This document shows positions 57,364 through 64,000 of a DNA stretch of 64,000 nucleotides, piece after piece. Within the stretch, counting starts at the first letter, position 1, and each line of letters begins with the position of its first letter. Under the pieces are notes generated by a model that ran no database searches, was not told where the DNA came from, and saw only the letters and a program-made list of their open reading frames with translations. The stretch is from Schistocerca nitens (Eukaryota > Arthropoda > Insecta > Orthoptera > Acrididae), in contig NC_064614.1 of NCBI RefSeq assembly GCF_023898315.1, positions 75,528,501-75,592,500 on the forward strand, written 5' to 3'. The position numbers and the translations under genes were made by a program.

Positions 57364-58673
57364 TGAATATTACCGAACTATCAGTTTAATAAGTCATGTT
57401 TGCAAAACATTGACAGGAATTCCTGACACAAAAATGGAAAAGCTGGTAGAAGCTGACCTCGCGTGAGATCAGCTTGGATTGCAGAGAAATGATGTACCAT
57501 GCGAGGCAATAGCGACGCTACGATTGTCTTAGAAGGTACGTTAAGGAAAAACAAACCTTCGTTTACAACTTTTCTAGACTCAGAGAAAGCTTTTGAGAAC
57601 GTTGACTGGAACACTGTCTTTGAAATTCTGAAAGTAGCAAGCTAGAATACAAGAAACGAAAGGGTATTTGCAGCTTGTACAGGAACCAGACGGCAGTTGT
57701 AAAGATAGGGAGGCATTAAAAGTGAAGCAGTGGTTGAAAGGAGAAAGACAGGGTTGTAGCCTATCCCCGATGTTATTTAATCTGTACATTGAGAAAGCAG
57801 TAAAAGAAACCAAAGAAAAAGTTGGAGTAAGAATGAAATTGCAGGTAAAAGAAATAAAAAGCTTGAAGTTTACCGATGACACTGTAATTCTGTCAGAGGT
57901 AGCGAAGGACTTGGAAGAGCACTGGAACGGAATGGACAATGTCTTGAAAGGATGATATAAGGTGCACATCACCAAAGGCAAAACAAGGATAATGGAATAT
58001 AGTCGAATGAAATCAGGTGTCGTTGAGGGAAGTAGATTAGAAAACGTGACACTTACATCATCAGATGAGTTTTGCCATATCGACAACAAGACAACCAACA
58101 ATGCCCGAAGTGCAGAGAATATAAAATGTAGACTGAAAATGGTGGCCGGGGGGAGGGGGGGGGGGGGGCAGGAGGAGCGTTTCTGAAGAAGAATTTCTTA
58201 ACGCCGAACATAGATAATTAGGAAGTCTTTTATGAAAGTATTTCTATGGAGTGTAGTCATGTATCGAAGCAGAACATGGACGATAAACAGTTTAAACGAG
58301 AACAGAATAGAAGTTTTTGAAATGTGGTGCTACAGAAGAATACCGAACATTAGGTGAGTAGATCTTATAACTAATGAGGAGGTATGAATGGAACTGGGAA
58401 AAAAAGAAATTTGTGGCACAACCTAACTAGAATAATGGGTAGGTTGGTAGGACATATTCTGGCACATCAAAAGATCTCCAATTTAGTACTGGAGGGAAGC
58501 GTGGGGGGGAAAATCTAGAGGGAGACCAAGAAATTTATACAGAAAGCAGCTTCAGAGTCATGTAGGATGCAGTAGTTACTCGGAGATGAAAAGGCTTGCA
58601 TAGGGTATAGTAGCGTGGAGAGCTGCATCAAACAGTCTTTGCACTGAAAACCACTTCAACAACACAACAAGAA
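57364..58673 (+). pseudogene. RTE-2-related copy, heavily decayed
   Basis: Starts in the RT fingers (gaatattaccgaactatc). Blocks: FLDSEKAFENVDWN, RQGCSLSPMLFNLYIE, KFTDDTVILSE (FADD changed to FTDD), and IEVFEMWCYRRI near 58320. A G-run at 58146-58169 has expanded inside the frame. Many stops and small deletions. The tail is a corrupted (CAA)n at 58656-58673. The oldest of the RTE copies here. Confidence 0.85.
58146..58169. repeat. G-rich run
   Basis: gccggggggaggggggggggggg-type run inside the RTE pseudogene; a likely replication-slippage product. Confidence 0.85.
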
Positions 58674-58707
58674 GCTAATATGATTCAAAAATTTTATTCG
58701 GCTTGTT

Positions 58708-59630
58708 AAGACCCCCATACACGATCAAACAATTCGTCAAACTTTACTATTTTTGCCAAATATTTGACCATGTACTGTGCTGTTTGACGTGTTTATCGGT
58801 GAAAGAGTATGTTTGATGTATTCGAGAGAAATCGTGATTCACCTTAAAATTTGGCAAGAGGTCAGACTGTTTTGCGTTGATGTTTCGCTGCATATGATTA
58901 GTGAAAAGGAGTTTTATTAACAATTTACCTCACTGTATCATGAGTTTGTACAACTGTTGAAACTACGATTAATAATAGAGAAAAACAGCGCTGACAGTTA
59001 TCAGAATGGTAGCAGTAACATATCTTTCCAAGACATACATGATGCAGGAAGAGGTTAAGAAGAAAATAAATTTTCTATACACACGTACAAGTGGAGTTGG
59101 AATAAAATAAAATCGTAGTTCTCTGGTCCTTCGGCATACGATGTACGCTCCATGTTCCCCGGTGTGGTATTGTACTGAACTTTCATTAGAGGTACAAGTG
59201 AAACATAAACGTTCGCAGAGCTGTGTCGTCTTTTCCAATGTGTGGTAAGGGGAGCTGAGGAGAAAGTAACTCTAACAAGTTTTTAAAAGTTTCACCCTCC
59301 ATTCTGCAAAAGTTGATGTAATCATCACGTTGCATGTGTAACATTTCTTTTAACGGGTTTTAATGTGTATATTTGTCTCTCATTTAAACAATTCCCTGGA
59401 TCAGAATCTGTTTTCTTCTTCTTCTTTAAATACAGTAGCCAGAGTTAGTGCTAGATTATATCTCTAACCATTCCCACTAATGTTAAAATACAGCGTACAC
59501 GAATAGCTTCTGCTTCGAAAGTAAGGTTAAAGTGACAAACGTGCTGTATTGTGTGGGGTCTCGTTTAGGAAATCGGTGAATAGATAAGAGCGAAGTTGAC
59601 AAATACGTTTGATAGTGTGCGGAGGCCTTT
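58708..59630. mobile_element. DNA element with TIRs of about 35 bases
   Basis: Left: aagacccccatacacgatca followed by aacaattcgtcaaac. Right, inverted: gttgacaaatacgtttgatag and tgtgcggaggccttt. The pairing is clear over about 35 bases with several mismatches. The interior of about 850 bases has no transposase that I recognise. No target duplication seen. Confidence 0.55.
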
Positions 59631-59841
59631 AGTCTCACTGATCTCATAGCCAGCTCGTATAAAACAATTTATGCCCGCATAGGTTGTTATTCGACAGTGA
59701 TTATTTCTTAAAATTTAAAATAATATAAACAAGAGTACTAGAAACGGTCATTGGCAGCGCCCTTCAAAAACTTTATACGTGTTAGTAATCTACTGGGGTT
59801 CCAGAAAAAAACAGTCTCGGTTGAGAAATTATTTAATGTCA

Positions 59842-59873
59842 GTGACGAGTTTCGCCCTTTTGGACATCATCAG
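59842..59873 (-). ncRNA. Hammerhead ribozyme-like, left of pair
   Basis: On minus: ctgatgatgtcc, aaaa, gggcgaaactcgtcac. Core CUGAUGA and GAAAC are intact. Stem II is gtcc/gggc (one G-U) with one extra U after the core. Type seen in Penelope-like terminal repeats. The trigger for cleavage (stem III and the UH site) is hard to place by eye. Confidence 0.6.
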
Positions 59874-59958
59874 ATTGCAAGAAAACAATGAATTAGATAC
59901 AAATGGAGGAAAAGAACATTTTTATATAATTTGTCGGTTTCTTGTTTTTGTAAATAAT

Positions 59959-59992
59959 CTGATGATGCCCCAAAAGGGTGAAACGCGTCGTT
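59959..59992 (+). ncRNA. Hammerhead ribozyme-like, right of pair
   Basis: On plus: ctgatgatgccc, caaaa, gggtgaaacgcgtcg. Same core with compensating differences from the left copy: stem gccc/gggu here, gucc/gggc there. Both keep four pairs, so the structure seems to have been conserved in the family. The spacer between the two is 85 bases. Confidence 0.6.
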
Positions 59993-60099
59993 GACATTGG
60001 ATAATTTCGCATCCGAGGCTGTTTTTGTCCTGAAACACTTTTAAACTGGTTGCTGTAACAGTTTGCCATTACGGAATGGGAAAATCTATTGTGAACTAA

Positions 60100-60312
60100 T
60101 GTAAGTAGGCTGTTCAGGTTTTCTTATTGGTAACGCCACGTAGCGCTCTGTATGAAAATCACTGGCTGTGCTTTGTGCAGTCTGTGGCTGGTTTGCATTG
60201 TTGTCTGCAGACAACAATGCAAACCAGCCACAGACTGCACACAGCACAGCCAGTGATATTCATACAGAGCGCTATGGCGTTACCAATAAGAAAACCTAAA
60301 CAGCCTACTTAC
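60100..60312. mobile_element. Near-perfect palindrome, arms of about 106 bases
   Basis: The centre is tgtctg|cagaca at 60207/60208 with no spacer. The arms run from tgtaagtaggctgttcagg to the inverse ending agcctacttac, with only a few mismatches and a one- or two-base indel. actaa stands next to both ends (60095-60099; 60313-60317), a possible 5-base duplication. No coding capacity. The short or absent loop suggests a terminal-repeat derivative of a larger element. Confidence 0.85.
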
Positions 60313-60479
60313 ACTAACAACGGCTATAAATTGTTAGGCTATTTTCCTTGCATTCACAGATTGAAATAAAATTACTGGAAATAATGATAGCAGTATTTGT
60401 GTACAAACGATGTTGACGGTAACGTACGATATTTAGGGCAACATCTGTGCACAGAAATGAGCGCTAAGGATTATGTACG

Positions 60480-61050
60480 TTGAAACCTACTGCCTGATCA
60501 AAACTATGTACCGGCCTGGGACTCGAACTTGGGATCTTCGCCATTTGCGGGAAAGTGCTCACAAATTGAGCTATCCGAGTTCGACTCACGAGCAGCCCTC
60601 ACAGCGTAAATTCCACCGAACCTCACACAAGTTCTCCTGCAACCTCGCGGGCCTGTTGGAAGAAATGGATATTGTCGGAGATACGACTTAGCCAAAGCCT
60701 GGAGTACTGTTTCCCCGACGAATTTCCACACTGCAATTAAGTGTGAGCTTGTTTTAAATTACGTAGCAAATTAAAACTGTGTGCCGGAAAAGAACACCCA
60801 GGTGGTGGGTTAGTCGTGTCTTCGTAATATCCTTTCTTCCAGGAGAGCTCGTTCCTTGAGGTTGCGGGAGATCTTCAACGAAAACTGGAATATAGGTTAC
60901 GAGGTACTGGTAGGAGTAAAGCTGGGAGGACGGGATGTGTGTTGTGCTTGGATAACTCAGTAGGTGGCCACCCACCCTCGAAAGCGATAGACCGCAAGTT
61001 CGAGTCCGGGTCCGGCACACAGTTTTAATCTGCTAAGTTTCAAATCAGCT
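60480..61050 (+). mobile_element. FB-2 foldback element, divergent, both ends
   Basis: The left part has ggcctgggactcgaacttggg and gtgctcacaaattgagctatcc (tRNA-like, minus). The right part has ataactcagtaggtggcc, gcaagttcgagtccgggtcc and ggcacacagttttaatctgc (plus). The word caaattaaaactgtgtgccgg at 60767 is a further internal end, so two FB-2 ends may be overlapped here. No target duplication found. Confidence 0.6.
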
Positions 61051-62085
61051 CAGACTCCGCGGCAAAGTGAAAATGCATCCAGGCATCTGTATGTTGTTCA
61101 CCCGTACCCATTTTAAGGCATTTCACCAGAGTTAGGCAGCTTGACGAAGTTCATACTCGCTACTGAAGCACCTCATAACGAACTACTCGCAATTTGAGAA
61201 GAGCTGTGATGTCCATCAGAAGGTAAACAGTCACTTTCCTTAATCCTTACCACAGTTGTCAGTGGCACGTAGAGGTATTCAGTATGCAGATTAAAAAATG
61301 GAAACATCTTTTGTACGTTGCGCTCTAACGTAATATATCCGTCAGTTTAACAGAAAAATAATTGTCAAATCTTAAATCTGCTTCGCGAGAGAATTACAGC
61401 TGCGAAGTTATTTCAATTTTTCATTAAAACTAGAAACCCTTGTAGTATAGAGGATAATGGTAATACCTTCGTTGTGAAATTTAAATGTTTGTTATTTGTA
61501 ACGTGATTGCTATGAATGAATAATGCTTTAATTTATGTTAAATTCAAGTCACAAAGCTGTTTAGTAACCAGAGAATAGCCATAAAATTGAAGTATACACA
61601 AATAATAAACGGTAAATGTTTTGTTGTATTAGCTTCTCTTACTTGTATCCCATCAGATATAGCCGACTTTGTTGATAGATGTTGGTTGATTCTCTGCTCT
61701 CCACATCACATTCCCCGGGTCCTATCGTTCTGGTATTTGTTTGATTGTTTAAAGGAAGATATTTAATGCCACAAATTTGGAAGTCTATATACAAGGATAC
61801 GTCTTGTTTGAGTCATCCCCGTTTCGGTACTTCTGCGATGGGCTTGGATATTTGGTAAGATCGGTAGATAAAATCTTACTTCTGAATCCATTGGAAGTTT
61901 CGCGTTTCTTTCGGTGTAGCCGTATTAACATAATACTAACGCCACTTGTAATGGTGAATAGCAGGTTATATCTAGCATACGGTTGTGTACTTAAACGAGT
62001 AACAGAATTATACGGAACGCAGCCTTTTGTGTTCAATGAATACAAATGTCTTGAGGGTATTTCTGTTCTGTCGTTGCAACTACAA
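61051..62085. other. Anonymous AT-rich sequence
   Basis: Frames of 109-116 codons on both strands at about 61777-62127 overlap each other and the Penelope-like end that follows. They show no motif and I treat them as chance. Confidence 0.4.
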
Positions 62086-62265
62086 AAATGCCTGATTTTT
62101 TTCACCAGACGCATTTCGCTTCATTGAGGTAAAGCACCATCAGTGGTCTGTAATTAAGTTATTTACCTTTCGTCAGTGGTCTGTAATTGAGTTATTTACA
62201 TTCCCTATTTGAATAAAGCGAAATACGTCTGGTGAAACAAATCAAGTAACAAAAATACCTTCAAG
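62086..62265. mobile_element. Inverted pair of Penelope-like ends with a tandem duplication
   Basis: Minus: ctgatggtgctttacctcaa followed by tgaagcgaaatgcgtctggtg (62143-62103). Plus: aaagcgaaatacgtctggtga (62215-62235), the first half missing. Outside both lies an acaaaaata-ccctcaaga-type word in inverse orientation. Between them a 27-base word, tcagtggtctgtaattragtt..., occurs twice (62140 and 62173). Confidence 0.45.
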
Positions 62266-63334
62266 AATTATAAAGCAACTACGGACACTGTGCCCACACA
62301 AATGAAGAATTTAGTATAGATCTCTTTTATCACCATCAGGCTTCAACAACGTGTCGCAGAACAAGAACTGCTTTCTCGTAAATGAGCTAGGATTTACAGA
62401 TAACGTATACTCAGAGATCGGATGAGTATTTTTCAAATCTCGTTTCGCAGTCTTGTTTCTGTCAGTCCAGATAACCTTAATCTATGCTACACGTAGAATA
62501 TTATGCAGATCCTTGGTAATGTGTAAGAGTTGTAAGCCATCACCAGTAATTTCTTTAAGTTTTATTTTGCAGTGTAGTACAAACGTACAATCTTTGATTT
62601 ATAAATGATAACCAAAAACAGAATTTCAGCTGTACCAAACATTCGGCTTCACTACCATTCAACGAAAAAATAATTTAAAATATTGTCTGTACTATGAAAC
62701 ACTTAAAGTTTTTCTTTTGTTTGATCAGTACTGCAGGAACGTTATTAATTAGCGTTGGGTGGTTTTTATATTGAGTTGACGTCACCATCAGAGTTATCGG
62801 AAAAATAAAGCACATGACGCTAAAATCACGTTGGCAAGCAGTTTCAATGGTTTCTGAATTCCGCTGTTTGGCTTATCAGCTCCACACAATTCAATTACAT
62901 CTGCATAGCGAGGTATCAATTACTGCACTTCAGTCGCAGTTTGTTTTAAAGATTTACTCTTAAACTGTATTTTCGACAGGCGGAAAACGAAATAACAAAT
63001 GGTCCATTAATGCAGTAACGGGTTTTCGCAACGTAGTAAACAATAAATCACAGGCACGATGAATTAGTATTTTTACCGTGCAAACAATGTAATGATTCCG
63101 CCGATCACAAATTGCGCTTCTGCCGAAACAAAACAGCGTTTTGATGGACGGCGTCCGACATAATTTTGTATGAGAATGGAACTGATTACGGGGGACATTT
63201 TCCGCTGATAACCGCGCCGATTCGAATCACCGTTCAAGAGACAGATACTATAAACGAACGTGTATTCCAGCTTTGTTCCTTAAGATGTAAGATACAATAA
63301 CTATTACTTTAAGCAAACTTGGAAACATTATGAA
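62266..63334. other. Anonymous AT-rich sequence
   Basis: No gene or repeat recognised. Confidence 0.4.
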
Positions 63335-63535
63335 TGAAAACACACACAACACTGGTGTAATATTCTTCGATATTTATTGTATATTTCACAAAGCGGTTTT
63401 CGGTTGTTACGCCACCATCGGGAACGAAGAATCATCTACCTGATGGTGGGGTAGCAGCCGAATACCAGTGAAATAAATAATAAATATTGTATAATATTAC
63501 ACCAGTGCTGTGTGTATTTTTATGGATGAAGTACA
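63335..63535. mobile_element. Inverted pair of Penelope-like ends
   Basis: Arms: gaaaacacacacaacactgg (63338) pairs with ccagtgctgtgtgtattttt (63503). Inside, minus cgatggtggcgtaacaaccga followed by aaaaccgc (63419-63392) and plus ctgatggtggggtagcagccg followed by aataccag (63440-63468) have the ctgatgg, stem, gaaaa layout. The spacer is under 25 bases. Confidence 0.5.
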
Positions 63536-63619
63536 AAATATTCTACAAGGAACAGACGGAATAGTCAATCAGTGCAAACTTAGTAACATTATTTTATGCA
63601 GTAGGTGATGCAATTGTGA

Positions 63620-63741
63620 CCTGACTAACCTAAGGACATCACACACATCCATGCCCGAAGCAGTATTCGAACCTGAGACCGTAGCAGCAGCGCGGTTCCG
63701 GGCTGAAGCATCTAGAACCGCTCGGCCACAACCGCCAACCT
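63620..63741 (-). mobile_element. SINE-A, 3'-truncated
   Basis: Minus strand: tRNA-like head (box B on plus gtattcgaacctg) up to about 63741 and the first part of the body (gactaacctaaggacatcac). The distal tail is absent. No duplication identified. Confidence 0.75.
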
Positions 63742-63894
63742 TCTGTTATGAAGCCCCATCTCTTGAGGTTGTCTCTGGATCGACCAACTCCTCATTGTAA
63801 TCTGTTGAAAGATTTCCACACCATCCAGCTTTCATTGTGTCCAGGTGGTAGATCTTCAGCTTCTGGCATCCATCCACGCAGGTGGGGAGTCGAC

Positions 63895-64000
63895 GCCGGC
63901 CGGTGTGGCCGAGCGGTTCTAGGCGCTTCAGTCTGGCTCCGCACGACCGCTACGGTCGCAGGTTCGAATCCTGCCTCGGGCATGGATGTGTGTGATGTCC
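63895..64000 (+). mobile_element. SINE-A, cut by the window end
   Basis: Head gtgtggccgagcggttctagg, box B ggttcgaatcc, then catggatgtgtgtgatgtcc at the last base. The remainder lies outside the window. Confidence 0.88.

Noticed and set aside
61777..62127. Overlapping plus and minus frames of 116 and 109 codons
   Set aside because: They mirror each other, run into a Penelope-like end and lack motifs.
1..64000. CRISPR array or bacterial operon
   Set aside because: No regularly spaced short repeats with unique spacers, and no ribosome-site-led gene clusters. The content is eukaryotic transposons.

Overview
The window looks like intergenic or intronic DNA from an orthopteran insect, most likely a Schistocerca-type locust. 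The reasons are the very high transposon density, tRNA-headed SINEs with a shared tail ('ctaggggactgatgacctcag...cccatagtgctcagagccatttgaacc'-type, seen here at least nine times), RTE, Jockey/CR1 and Penelope-like retroelements, and many Tc1/mariner elements. Family names come from recognition by eye. No database search was run. I see no intact host protein-coding gene; every long reading frame I recognise belongs to a mobile element, and nearly all are broken.

Layout. 0.1-0.9 kb: end of a minus-strand LINE. 0.9-9.8 kb: mostly anonymous sequence with SINEs, tRNA-like foldback pieces and an RTE scrap. 9.8-13.3 kb: an inverted-repeat element holding a Tc/mariner element and another foldback, then a SINE and a further foldback. 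13.5-14.65 kb: Jockey/CR1-like LINE. 14.66-21.27 kb: a Penelope-like inverted-repeat element carrying five nested insertions (two copies of a TGA-duplicating foldback, a SINE, a second Penelope-like element and a mariner). 21.6-25 kb: DDE transposase remnant, Tc1 and LINE. 25.7-30.1 kb: RTE plus a DDE element with long TIRs. 30.3-34.1 kb: SINE, a DDE element split by a solo LTR, and an R1-like LINE split by a Tc1. 35-36 kb: a GC-rich segment with GT/GA microsatellites, the best candidate for a host promoter or first exon. 36.3-38.2 kb: nested SINEs and a third foldback copy. 38.3-45.2 kb: mostly unrecognised sequence with one TATA-bearing LTR or promoter candidate. 45.2-53.7 kb: RTE, DDE element, tRNA-like foldback, a near full-length RTE with one obvious frameshift, SINE and Tc1. 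53.7-64 kb: decayed Tc1, decayed RTE, a TIR element, several inverted pairs of hammerhead-ribozyme-like ends, a near-perfect 213-base palindrome and SINEs.

The relations between parts are mostly of relative age. Target-site duplications readable in the sequence fix the order of insertion in at least six nests. Three themes recur: foldback elements with tRNA-like cassettes in their arms, Penelope-like ends with hammerhead-like motifs arranged as inverted pairs, and SINEs preferring to land in other repeats.
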